Positions 43,604 through 54,388 of a stretch of 64,000 nucleotides of DNA are shown piece after piece (the first letter of the stretch is position 1; each line of letters begins with the position of its first letter). Source of the stretch: Tenebrio molitor (Eukaryota > Arthropoda > Insecta > Coleoptera > Tenebrionidae). A program made the translations under genes and the position numbers. The stretch is taken from positions 15,996,001-16,060,000 of the forward strand of contig NC_091047.1 in assembly GCF_963966145.1 (NCBI RefSeq), written 5' to 3'. The notes beneath the pieces are model-generated. The model was given only the letters and a program-made list of their open reading frames with translations. It ran no database searches and was not told the DNA's origin.

Positions 43604-45340
43604 CTTCGTGACTTAACCTAACCTAAATAGAACTGATTGACAGATGATGCACGAGAAGACTTGCACTACCAACTGCATCAGTGTTGCCAATCCACTATTT
43701 TCTTTCAATCATTTTCTAGTCACTCGGTAGAATTTTATTTATTTTGATGTAATTATGATTTCCTATGTTTTATGTTTATGAAATAAAACTGCACATTTTT
43801 CAAAGTCTACCCCATTCAATCATTTCTTTATTTGAAAAGGTGTCCATTGAAAATATTACTGTTTGACGTTTGTTGAGTTTACATTACGTCAGCCTATTTG
43901 GCAAGTCACGTGGTAAATTTAATAAAGTTATTTTTACTGTAATTCCGTGATTATTTTGTTTTGTTTTTTAAAATACTAATCTAATATCCTACCAGATTTC
44001 ACTTAAAAATTCCTACTAAAAAGCTCATCAACACCCTAAACTTTTTAGCATGTAAATTCCCATGGCCAGCGTTAAAAAAAGAATTGTATACATAAATTAA
44101 TAGTTGCCGAACAGAGTGGATTTAATCAAAACCAAAACCAATCTTGCATGAGTAGGTATGTTTAATGATGATTGTATTTACAGTAATACACTGAAGAACA
44201 ATGATTCTTGGACTTTTGCCCACATACAATCGCTTTAAAACAAAAAACAGAACACAAAAGCAGGAATATGTGTTGCGCCTCACCGTCAAATATCCCTGAG
44301 AGAATCAGATCAAAGAGTAAGAATAAGAAATCTTTATGAGGGATGATCAAAATATGTTTGTAATGTTATTAACCTACGACTACATGAAAACTACAGTATC
44401 TTGCATAGGGTCTACACTTAGGACTAATATTGCTACACAATAATTATTTTGTAAATACACTAAAAATCACTTAATAAATAAGTAATCTAGGTGGCTTTAT
44501 ATTATATTTAAAAATAATAAAATAACAGTCTTTTGGTAGATATACAAAAAATATATAACACACAACTATGTATCCTCAAATACTGATGCTAAAACATTTA
44601 TACCTATTTACAAAAGATAAATAAAAAAATCTTCGAAATGATTCAACGCTTGGAACAAAATATTTTTAGCAATGAACTTTTGTAACAATTTGATTTTGAT
44701 GCAAACTTTAAGCTAATAGAATATAACCAAGTGAATGTACCTATATGTAATTACAAATTGGCATACTTGTAAAATTTAAAAACTGGCCATATAAATGTAT
44801 GTAGAATTTTATTCTTAATTCCATACGACATAAAAGAAAGACTTCATATTTCTAATTTCTAAATTATAGTTACTGACACTTTTATTTAACAGCAATTAGA
44901 ATAAATACGGGATACAGAATAGGTAGATAGGTACTGAGTAAAGTATTATGTAAGTTCACGATGCCACCAAATCTTTCTAATATGCTTAGGTACCTTTAAT
45001 GAATTTACCATTCAATAATTATTATTTTTGTACTTAACATGTGTTATGCAGTGTCATATGGATTTCAATAGTTTTGGATATACAGTTTAGCAGAATGAAA
45101 TAAGAACAATAGAAATAAAATTTACTAAAACCTTCACAGTATTTTATAAAATTAGTCTGTAAGTGCACGTAAGTTTATCTACAGCACTAGATATCTCACT
45201 AAAACACACAAATTTAAAAAAAATAAAATAAAATAAATACTGACAAAATATCAGAAAAGTCTGTTCATTAGAACGTCATAAAACATTCGCAAATATTTCG
45301 AATTAGTTTTCGCTTGACGCAGCCTTCAGTTTAAGTCTCT
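43604..45340 (-). other. Downstream region and probable 3' UTR of retn
   Basis: No exon could be supported. The part adjoining the retn stop codon (45340 to about 44860) is the likely 3' UTR. The first minus-strand AATAAA downstream of the stop is at 44886-44881. The remainder is AT-rich and anonymous. Confidence 0.4.
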
Positions 45341-45465
45341 TTATGAAGTTAATGCTGTTCTTCCGCTAGATGGCGAACTCTGTGCGAATAGAACGCCTTG
45401 GTACACTATACCATTTAATTCCATACTGACGACTAAAGACGAATTGTCATCGTTACCCGGATCCC
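45341..45465 (-). CDS. retn: retained/dead ringer (ARID3-type), last coding exon
   Basis: Encodes the last 40 residues after a split Gly: 'DPGNDDNSSLVVSMELNG' then 'IVYQGVLFAQ' and a short tail, stop TAA at 45343-45341. The 'SMELNG..Y.GVLFA' motif is the conserved extreme C-terminus (REKLES region) of ARID3/dead ringer proteins, which mediates self-association and nuclear localisation control in vertebrate homologues. The acceptor 'TTTACAG' precedes 45465. The exon begins with two bases (GG) that complete the codon started by the previous exon's last G (45685). The intron between them is 219 bp. Confidence 0.92.
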
Positions 45466-45684
45466 CTGTAAATTGAAACGGAATCATTAATCATTCGGAC
45501 CATTAAATTAGTTAATTTAATGCGAATAATGTCCTTTAATGACAAAAGCTGTCCTGACATGTTTTATTAAAAGTACAAATCATCATCAATTAGGTGAATC
45601 GACAATACTTTTTCTTAATGTTAACTTCATTACAAAATCTTGCTTGTATTTTTATTTATGACATTTTTCTCATAGACGACTCAC

Positions 45685-46340
45685 CTCTCCTATCGATTTT
45701 TATGTGTGCGGCGGCGGGAGATATTTTACGTTCATTTTCTTCTTTGGAAATTTTTTTCGGTGGAGACGGCGAATCCCTACGTTCTGGTTCGCGTTTAATA
45801 GAAGGTTGTGATGCATCAGCCAAATTTAACGCTTCTTTTTGAGGTTCTACTGGAGTTTGGTTGTTGTTATACATATTCCATAATGTTATCCGCGACAATT
45901 CCAGTGGATTAAGAGGGGAAGTGGCGTTTGGAGGCGAAATGTCTCCTTGTCTTGGAGGTGTTGCAGTGCGAATTTCCTTATTGAGAAGTTTGACATATTC
46001 CATCATTCTCGCTTCGAACTCACTAGGAGCTAGTCCTGGTAAAGGACCACCATTCAGTGGTTGGCCTAAAGGTTGTGGATGACTCGGATGATGGGCACCG
46101 TTGTGAAGTCCCATACTTCCACTTATAACCGAATTCATGCGGGCAGCTAACTGTTGCTGTTGTGAAACCAATGACAGGGGTGACATTTGGGATGGGTTAG
46201 GAGAACGTTGCATAGAGTCATATTGGGCGTAATTGCCCCGACGACCTTCTCTTCGGTTACCATCAATGGCTGCTTGCAGTTCTGCAGGTGTACTTAATCG
46301 ACGTTTTTCGCATTCATACGGATACAAATATTTCATGTAT
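45685..46340 (-). CDS. retn: retained/dead ringer (ARID3-type), large exon after the ARID core
   Basis: 656 nt, 218 complete codons. It opens with 'YMKYLYPYECEKR', the final helix of the extended ARID domain, then 'LSTPAELQAAIDGNRREG', the conserved segment following ARID in this family. The middle is Ser/Pro/Gln-rich low-complexity sequence (a short poly-Gln at 'SQQQQLAARMNS', several His/Pro repeats). 'LAPSEFEARMMEYVKLLNKE' looks like a helix of the REKLES region. The end is basic and acidic mixed sequence with 'SIKREPERRDSPSPPKK' and 'AAAHIKIDRR'. The acceptor is 'TTTTGTTTTAG' before 46340; the donor is GTGAGT after 45685. Junction phases fit both neighbours (CA|A for Gln; G|GG for Gly). 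Retn is a nuclear AT-rich-DNA-binding regulator of embryonic patterning and neural/gut development in Drosophila. Confidence 0.95.
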
Positions 46341-46603
46341 CTAAAACAAAATTTAAAAATAATTTAAAGAATAATAACTACGACAATGGAAGTATTCTGA
46401 CGGCTATGTAAATCAGCAGTCCTAATTTACTTAGTCAAGCATAACCTTTACTAATCTTCAAAAATACTCCACCTTTTACACACTCTTTAGAAAATTGCTC
46501 CACCGATTTTAGGAGCTGAATCGGTTTTATTAATTTGCGGTAATCTCTACTTTATGTACCTACTGAGAGTGTATTGAGATGAGTTGAAGTCTCTTTGGTC
46601 ATT

Positions 46604-46880
46604 GTTCACTTTAACTACTTCTGGAATTTTCGCGTTTTTTCTGGCTAGACAGCCTCAGGGCGTCCTCCTAGATCGTTTCCCACCATGCAAACCTTGTGCA
46701 AATGAATTTTCCTTACCCTTTAGTTATACTAAGACATTGGCGCCACCTTGACGCGACCTTGAAACACAACAAGAAAAGGCATTTGCACAAGGTTTGAATG
46801 GTGGGAAACGATCTAGGAGGACGCCCTGAAGCTGTCTAGCCAGAAAAAACGCGAAAATTCCAGAAGTAGTTAAAGTAAAC
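46604..46880. mobile_element. Fold-back element in retn intron (family T)
   Basis: 277 bp with about 95-bp nearly perfect inverted arms: 'TTTAACTACTTCTGGAATTT', 'TCGCGTTTTTTCTGGCTAGA' and 'GGGCGTCCTCCTAGATCGTT' reappear inverted at 46785-46880. The loop is about 80 bp. It lies 264 bp upstream (in the sense of retn transcription) of the 46340 acceptor. Confidence 0.88.
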
Positions 46881-47339
46881 AATTACCGTTTCTTTTTCAA
46901 AAATTTCGAAAGACTAGCGCGACCTGTTACATATATTCAGCACAAAGTGGCGCAAATCTGATTAGAAAAGTTTAATTTATATCCCCATCATTTCAGACAT
47001 TTTGGTACCCCTCTACAACTTTTGTGTTCGTGCAATTCAAAAACACCTTGCATGTGATTTTATAAAATATATATAACTAATAATTATCATTATGTTACTG
47101 CTAGGCAGTCAATCCACTTAGTTCCAACAAAATGTTTAATTTTCTTAAGGACTTTAATCTCTGCCTGTACGACGGAAGTGTATTGTAATATGTAGTGATA
47201 TAATAATAATATATTAAAAAATCTGGATTTAAATAACACATTGGTAGTTGAAATTCAAAACGGTATATTATTATACTCGTCACATCGTGAGGAAGTTCCT
47301 TAACATTGACACAGAACATAATATGTACACAACAAAGTC

Positions 47340-47450
47340 AAAATGCGGAGGCGAGACGCCGGTAATTATGTTGATAAGCACTGCACCATTACTTGATTGT
47401 AATATCCGTAATAGTGTATGTACTCCGGCAAAATTGCCGTGCCGCCGGGT
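47340..47450 (+). repeat. 111-bp structured repeat, copy 2
   Basis: About 96% identical to 24231-24341 (4 differences by eye) and in the same orientation. It lies inside the large retn intron. The inner 9-bp stem has one mismatch in this copy ('CACCATTAC'). Confidence 0.75.
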
Positions 47451-48034
47451 GGAGGTGGGATACGAAAATACCCAAATTTAACTTATCTGCCTATATTTTT
47501 TAAAACAACATTTCACCTCTGAAACTACTACATATTTATATTTTTAATTTTTTTGATTAATTAAAAAAAGTTTATTAACTGTGGGTTCCTTTTAGCTATT
47601 TTATTACTTCGTTTAAATTTAAGTAAGTGAAAACCGTAACAGAAAAATAAATGAAATCTGATTAAATAATCAATTTATTCAAATTTGTACCATTACCTAT
47701 GTCTTCTAACATACCACAATCAAATGAAAACCTACTCCACGGTGTTATTTATTATTATTTGTTAAAAATAAAATAACAACGTAATGACAACTGGAGATTG
47801 TCTTAATAAAAGCAGTCTTGGATTCATTAAAAAATAAAAATATCAATTGGTATCTACTCGTTTGAGAAATATGTTTATTTGGTTGCGTCGCGTCGGGACG
47901 GTGTTCGGCCCATTATTACTTGTGAATTCCTGTATTGAACATGTCGTTAATTCAAGTACCGTGCGATCAACAATTATTTAGATCAAAGAAGGCGTTGAAA
48001 TCTTGGCCGAATGTCGACAAGTATTTCTGGTTGT
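47451..48034. other. Intronic stretch (retn), nothing recognised
   Basis: AT-rich intron sequence with no supportable feature. Confidence 0.45.
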
Positions 48035-49019
48035 ATACAGGCTGTTTGATAAAAAGCGCCTCAACCCATAACTTTTTTATTTATTACCCGATTTCAATGA
48101 ACAAAAAAACCAAAGATATGATTTTTCATGAGCTACAAAACATCAATGGAATTTTTTTTTGCGTTATCTTCAATAGCTAACGATAGTCAACTTTTTGTTT
48201 TTTTTTTAATGGATACATGTAGTTTTTTAGGCTTAATCTGGTAGAGTTTTTTTTTCTGAATCTAATAATGTATTGAAAGTTATCATTTGGTCCATTGCTA
48301 ACTGAAAAAAAAAAACAATTTTTTTGTGGTTCAGCTTATTATGAGTGCCGTTAAAAACAATCGAAATATAAAGTGCGGTAAATGTCATCCAAACGTCAGC
48401 TTAGAAATTTTCATCTGCTTTTTTAATCTTTTTTTAGGTATGTATTTATAAAATAACAACATTGCCAGTCATGCAGGATAGCATTCATTTGACTTTTATT
48501 TTATGTTCGAGCATAATAAAAGTCGTAATTAGTCAAAAACAAAAATTTAATAGAAAAAATAATAATAATAATAATTTTTATAATTATACATGTTTTCCAA
48601 GAAAACAATAATAAAACTCTTCAAGATTGCACCTGAAAATTTTCAAACTGACACTTGACATTTGTATTCTAATTGTTTTTCACAGCACACTTGAAAATTT
48701 CATAATAAGCTGAACCACAATCAAAAATTGTTTGATTTTTTTTAGTTAATTATCGACCAAATGATAACTTTTAATACATTATTAGATTCAGAAAAAACAA
48801 CTCTACCCGACTGAGCCTAAAAAACTACATATGTACCTATGTTCATTAAAAAAAAAAAAGTTGACTATCGTCAGCTATTAAAAATACCGCCAAAAAAATA
48901 TATTTTATGGCTGCTTCGTAGCGCATGAAAAACCATATCTTTGTTTTTTTTTGTTCATTGAAATCGGATAATAAATAAAAAAGTTATGGCTTGAGGCGTT
49001 TTTTACCAAACAGCCTGTA
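48035..49019. mobile_element. Large fold-back element in retn intron (family U)
   Basis: 985 bp with arms of roughly 350 bp. Outer 'TACAGGCTGTTTGATAAAAA' pairs with the inverse ending 'CCAAACAGCCTGTA'. Further inward, 'CGATTTCAATGAACAAAAAA', 'ACCAAATGATAACTTT' and 'TGAACCACAA' have inverse partners. It is noncoding and would form a very long hairpin in the retn pre-mRNA. Confidence 0.88.
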
Positions 49020-50267
49020 TACCTACCCGTTTCATGTATGTCCATTCTTCGTTAAGATTAATCTTTTATGTTCTGAAGAAAAACCATTTTTGCGTTAAAA
49101 TTTGATTCATAGTGACAGTTGTTTGACGTTTATTAGTTGAGTTAGCAAAGATACGAAAAATCTGACACTGTCAAAGTTATAGCCGCCCCTTATCAAAGTA
49201 TGTAATTGTTGATCGCACTGTATGTACTCGTATATATCAACCATAACACGAGTATGTAATTCAGTAGTATAAATTTGTCAAAAAAAAAATAACGAAAGGC
49301 CCCAGCCCTACCCATGATTGGGCTCTACGTATTATGCTGAAAAATGTGACGAATGGTTTGTTGTTTATGCAGACGCTGGCAGTTTTATGAAATTGCCATT
49401 GTTAAAGAAGGTTTTATGTGGAGTACGAGACAATGCTGATTATAATGAGGAGGTTGTGTCCCGTTTAATAGCGTTGTACTTGGCATCAAACATATTTAAC
49501 CAAGTCTGACAGATGACAGCTACACTTACTAGATAAATGATCAGTTCTATATTAAGATCAGGGAATGGTGGCTGACGGATTGCCACATAGAAGAGAGTGA
49601 ATCATTTTTAATTAATAACGCGTTTGAGAAAAATCAATTATAATCCGTTTTAAAATAAACAAGTTAATTAAATAACTTAAAAATATTTATAAAATTACTG
49701 AAATTCTGATGCAGGAGGGGTTCAAATCTCGGTTAATAATAAGTTGCTAACTTTGAAAGTGTTCAGAAATCGTGGTTTCTTGGAACCCATACAGTATATA
49801 ATGTTTAATCATAAATACCAAGCAATAAGCTCTTGCAACATAAAAAGACAATGAAAAAAATAAAAATATTATTGGAGCTTAACATAAACTGCCAGAAATG
49901 TCTAGAGGTGATTTACAACCTAACGTTAATAAAAATTTAAATCATATGCTATAAACTGATATTCAAGAACGGTCAAACATAAAATGCCCTCGTCTCGACC
50001 AACAAAAACTAAATCGGTGCTGAAAGAAGTTGTATTCAAAGCAAATTTCATTACTGCACTGTAAAGAATGTTTTTAATAAGATAAAAATAAACTCAACCC
50101 AATCAATAATAAATCCGTGTTATTAAATAAATAAAAGAAAAAAAGACCGAATAATAATAAAATTATAATAAGTTCAAAAAACCCACAAAAATGCAGCACT
50201 TAGGCAAGCTCTTAATCAGTGCGATATCTAGTTTCAGATTCAGTTCAGTTCAGATTCGATTACTTAC
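49020..50267. other. Intronic stretch (retn), nothing recognised
   Basis: Retn intron between the ARID exon and the large exon. A 63-codon plus-strand frame at 49318-49509 has no recognisable feature and lies antisense to retn. Poly-A runs are present. Confidence 0.45.
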
Positions 50268-50451
50268 TGTGTTCTTAGTGTAAACGCTGCTGATGTTATC
50301 GACGACGGCAAGTGTAGTCCCTTTATAATTTCTTGCCACAGCTTCTTGTTGATAACATCGACAAGTCCACCTCGTGCAATCACTAAGTTGTACAACTCAT
50401 AGAGATCTAGGACAGATTTGGCCATAATGGGCAGTCTATTAATTGGGGTAC
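50268..50451 (-). CDS. retn: retained/dead ringer (ARID3-type), ARID core exon
   Basis: 184 nt encoding 60 complete residues plus two split codons: 'TPINRLPIMAKSVLDLYELY', 'NLVIARGGLVDVINKKLWQE', 'IIKGLHLPSSITSAAFTLRT'. This is the core of the AT-rich interaction domain (ARID, helices about H2-H5), which binds the DNA major groove through a helix-turn-helix-like loop. It is among the most conserved parts of ARID3/dead ringer proteins. The acceptor is 'ACAATTGTTTCAG' before 50451; the donor is GTAAGT after 50268. The last two bases CA join A at 46340 to make Gln, giving '..TLRTQYMKYLYPYE'. The first half of the ARID domain and the N-terminus are not in the window, so upstream exons must lie beyond 64000, across an intron of more than 13.5 kb. 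Confidence 0.96.
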
Positions 50452-51952
50452 CTGAAACAATTGTACAAATTACTAAACCAGCTGTTCCACCGGATACAAA
50501 GCAGCATAAACATTCAGAAGATGAAAGCTTTCGCGAGTCTAAATTTAAATCGGTTAAGTTACAAACTAAAAAAATTGTCGCTGTAATTAATAACATGTGT
50601 TTAAAAAGTAATAAAACCCTGACTGGCCAGATTTACGTCCAATAGACTAAATCTGTTTAATTATTAGCTATGGATTTTGTTTGGCTCTCAACGAACTTAC
50701 GTTACTAAAACCTGTAAAGCATTAGCTACCCATACCCATCAAGATTTAAGTTAGCAGAGTCTAACATTAACTTGGATAATGATTGATTTGCTTTGTGAAT
50801 ATATAGAATCGTTAATGACGAGAGGAGATCTTTTAATAGCCGATCATCATATGACAGTCTAGTTTTGTTTTTCTGGCTCGCATCTAAAGAATGCCGTGAT
50901 GATTTATTTAATTTTAGCGTTTGTCCGTAGATTATGATTTCAAATTCTATTTCGGACCCGGTAATTATACTTGATGCGTTCTCAAGACAAATGTTTTCAA
51001 TCTTAGATACGTCAATCTTCATTAGGTTTACACAACCTCGAAAAATCACTAATTTAAATTAACGTGAAATTTTATATAAGGTGAGATATGTTTGCTTTAT
51101 TGACTCATCAGATTCTCTCGTCATGTAGCGCTATTTATACTTAAGCATTTTCGTTCCGACCGCATATTATTATTATCATCATCATTATTATTATTATTTT
51201 TGCTTAAGTAAGTATGTAATTCATTGCTCAGTTGTGTTTTCAGTATAAACCTTGTAACCCTAGAAGACATACATAATGACAGCTAAGAGATTTTGGGACT
51301 TTGCCAGTTTGTTAATAAACTAAATTCACCAGTTGACACAATATGACTGTTCCTAATTTTTTTCTGGAGTAAGATTATAGTAAATCGACCAAAATGTATT
51401 CCACTAATTTGACGTGGAACAATTTAGAGTGAGAACCAAAGACTTGAAAAATATCCTCAGTTTCACGCCCACGAAAAATGGAAAATCTGGAAAATAATAT
51501 AAAAAATAACCTGATGCTATATTAAAAATAGAGATGAAAACTATTAAAAATTGTTTTATCACCTGTTCACAATTTATAAAACAATATAAACGATATGTTT
51601 GCAGCGGATATTATACGTCGGTCCTTTAACGTCACGTACCTAATTAAATTAAAAAATATAAATAAAGGTGAATGATTTTTTTATTCTCAACATCGCAACT
51701 ACGCCAATTTATTTATCACCGTTATCTAGACATAATAAGAACATGATTAAATAACGAGAGTCCTTCGTACAGAGCGCTATCGATACTCCCAGACAAAACA
51801 TTTAAACAATCCGACCGCTGTCAAAAATTTTTTCTGTTAAATAAAAAAAAAGGAAAACCAAATCTCAACACTTGTTCGTAAATTCGAAAAAAAAAGTAAG
51901 TTGCCGAATAGTAGGATCATAGTTTTGTTGCAAAGTTGGTATGTAGTAGAAA
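50452..51952. other. Intronic stretch (retn), with ATT microsatellite
   Basis: Start of the long upstream retn intron. An ATT/ATC microsatellite lies at about 51163-51200, flanked by 'ACTTAAGCA' and its inverse. A 107-codon minus-strand frame (50726-51049) shows no recognisable domain and no homology to ARID3 N-termini that I can recall. Confidence 0.45.
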
Positions 51953-52376
51953 AATAGTTATTTTTATATTAAGTGCGTGAAGAAAGTGTTTTTTGTGCAT
52001 AAAAAGGTCTTTTACGCCGAGACGAAGGTCGAGGCAGTATAAGCCTTTGAATGCACAAAAACATCTCCACGCACGAAATATAAACAATATTTTTTCTATA
52101 ATTGATTCAAAAAATTGAAATTAAAAATTCAAATTTTTGAAGGAACTCTGAAGTTTCAATGCAGTGACCATGTTGCTAGGTAACTAATAAAAAACAGTGC
52201 GTGAAGTGAAAAACAAAAATAGTCGTGTGCGTGAAATCGCATTTCACACACTGTTTTGTATGGTTTCGATCTTACTAACAATGCAAAAAAAAAATACACG
52301 TAAAGAATGACCCACTTCATGCACGGATAACTATGCGTGAATTTCAATTTTTTGAATCAATTTATAGAAAAAATTA
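51953..52376. repeat. Family C repeat, copy 3 (full)
   Basis: About 424 bp, collinear and highly similar to 10393-10830, including 'GACGAAGGTCGAGGCAGTAT' and 'GAATGACCCACTTCATGCA'. It directly abuts the MITE starting at 52383. Confidence 0.82.
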
Positions 52377-52382
52377 ATATTA

Positions 52383-52879
52383 TACAGGGTGACTTTGAAA
52401 GTTGTGCAGATATTTTAACCAGTGGTAGAACTCTACAATATAGGTAACGATTGAGCGAATAATGTCTTATACAAATGTTGATATTTTTCGAGAAAAAGGG
52501 AGGCAACAGTTTTTCAAAAAAGTTTGTTGTCATTTAATTCAAAATTAAGTCACTTTGACAAGAACCTCAATTTAAATCACAAATGGCTTTCACCAACCTG
52601 GAGAAAAAACTTCATGATGAAACTAAAAAAAAACTTAACGATAATAGTCAAACATAACCTCCAATGACAGCAGAAAAACTTGACATTTTAAGTTGGTCAT
52701 GTCATACGTCAACACTCTCCACCAAACTTGAATTTTTCAGCGGTTCCCAAACAAACTGATTCCTTTGATTCTCTTGTAACCATTAACATTTGTATGGGGC
52801 AAGTTGGGTTGTTTTGCCTTCTTTTAACACGTACTACCTCAGGTTAAAATATTTGCACAACTTTCAAAATCAGACTGTA
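52383..52879. mobile_element. TIR element, family V
   Basis: 497 bp. Ends 'TACAGGGTGACTTTGAAAGT' plus 'TGTGCAGATATTTTAACC' and the near-inverse at 52843-52879. The interior is noncoding. Confidence 0.82.
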
Positions 52880-53564
52880 TATTTTGGTTATAAAATATGT
52901 ATGTATTAATACATTATAGATTATTTAAATATGTTTATAAAATAATTAAAGTTGAGTTTTAAATCTACTTCCATATAGGTACAGAATGAATTATAATGAA
53001 TGATTCTAATAAGTTTGGAAAAAAAAGTAAAGTATCCTTGACACGAAATAATTCTGCGTAAATGACTTTTGCGAATGAAATCAAAAGAATGGAAATTACC
53101 CCATATCCTTGTATTTTTGACGCCTATGAATAGGGAAAATTTGTTCACTTCATTAGAAACCATTGTTACATCAATTCTACAATAAAGTCGTAGGTGCAAG
53201 CACACTGCTTTGTAAATGTTTCTATGGAAATGATAGAAAGGAGTAGGTACTGTCACGGTTGTGACTGACGGGCATCTTTTACCTTCGATTTATTACTGTT
53301 GCTAACCTACCAGGGTAATCTATTAATCACTTTTAATTCAGCAGCGTACTAGCAATATTGACCAAATTTTCAATCATTTGTATCTCCAAAACGAAAAAAC
53401 TTCCATAAGAAAATTTTTTGTCTATGTCTTTTTCTCATCACCAATTACCGGCTTTTTTCCAAACTTATTTCAGAATCATCCTGTATAGTAGAATATGAAT
53501 AAATCCAAAAATTTTCAGAGCTAGTGTACTTGAAGTAACATCGTATGATTTGAAACTGATATTA
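52880..53564. other. Intronic stretch (retn), nothing recognised
   Basis: AT-rich; a lone MITE-like end ('CAGAATCATCCTGTATAG') lies at about 53471. Confidence 0.4.
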
Positions 53565-54388
53565 TACAGTGTGGAAACTACATACTTATGGAATAAATTC
53601 ATATTTGCAAAACTAATGACATTTGTCGAAAACGCTGAAACAGGTCAATTTTTATTTCTCATAATACTTATTTTAAGTTGCTTTACTTGTTCATGACGTC
53701 ATCAATTTTTGAGCTATGACGTCATCACCAACTCTTTCTTTCCTTTCTGATAAACCTTCCTACTATCCAAATAGTGAATGAAAAAAAATGTACCTTATAT
53801 GAAAAAAAAAATTGAGAAAATGACAAATTTTACTTCAAAAATTTGATTTAATTTTTAATGTAAAATTTTTAATTGACCTCAAACAAAAACAAACAAACAT
53901 CTAAGGTTAACAATAAAATTTAATGCAAATGTTGAAATTGTCTCCCGCCAACCGACACTTTGTCCACTGCGCTCAATATTGTCAGGGCTTATTTGTTCCA
54001 TTTCAGCCGTAAATCTTCTAAATTGTTGGGTCTATTAAAATAAATCTTCTATTGTAAATAAACCCATACAAAAGAATCTTTACGTTAAAAATTAAATTAA
54101 ATTTTTGAAGTAAAATTTGTTATTTTTCTCAAAAAAATTGTTATGTAAGGTACCAATTTTTTTCATTTATCGTTTAGGTAGTAGGAAGGTCTATCAGAAA
54201 GGGAAGAAAAAAGTTGGGGTTATCATTTCAAAAACTTGGTGATGACGTCATAGCTCAAAAATGAATGTGGTCATGAACAAGTGAAGTAACATCATGAGAA
54301 ATAAAAATTGACCTGTTTCAGCGTTTTAGACAAGTGTCATTAGTTTTGACATTACTGAATTCATTCCATAAGTAGTTTCCACACTGTA
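53565..54388. mobile_element. Fold-back element, family J, copy 2
   Basis: 824 bp, the same layout as 37816-38695: 'TACAGTGTGGAAACTA', 'AACGCTGAAACAGGTC' and 'TTGTTCATGACGTCATC' with long inverted partners, ending 'CCACACTGTA'. Confidence 0.88.

Noticed and set aside
49318..49509. 63-codon plus-strand frame inside the retn intron
   Set aside because: No similarity recognised and antisense to the host gene; consistent with chance.
50726..51049. 107-codon minus-strand frame upstream of the ARID exon, considered as a retn N-terminal exon
   Set aside because: Does not contain the first ARID helices or other known family motifs, and no suitable donor near its end was seen.
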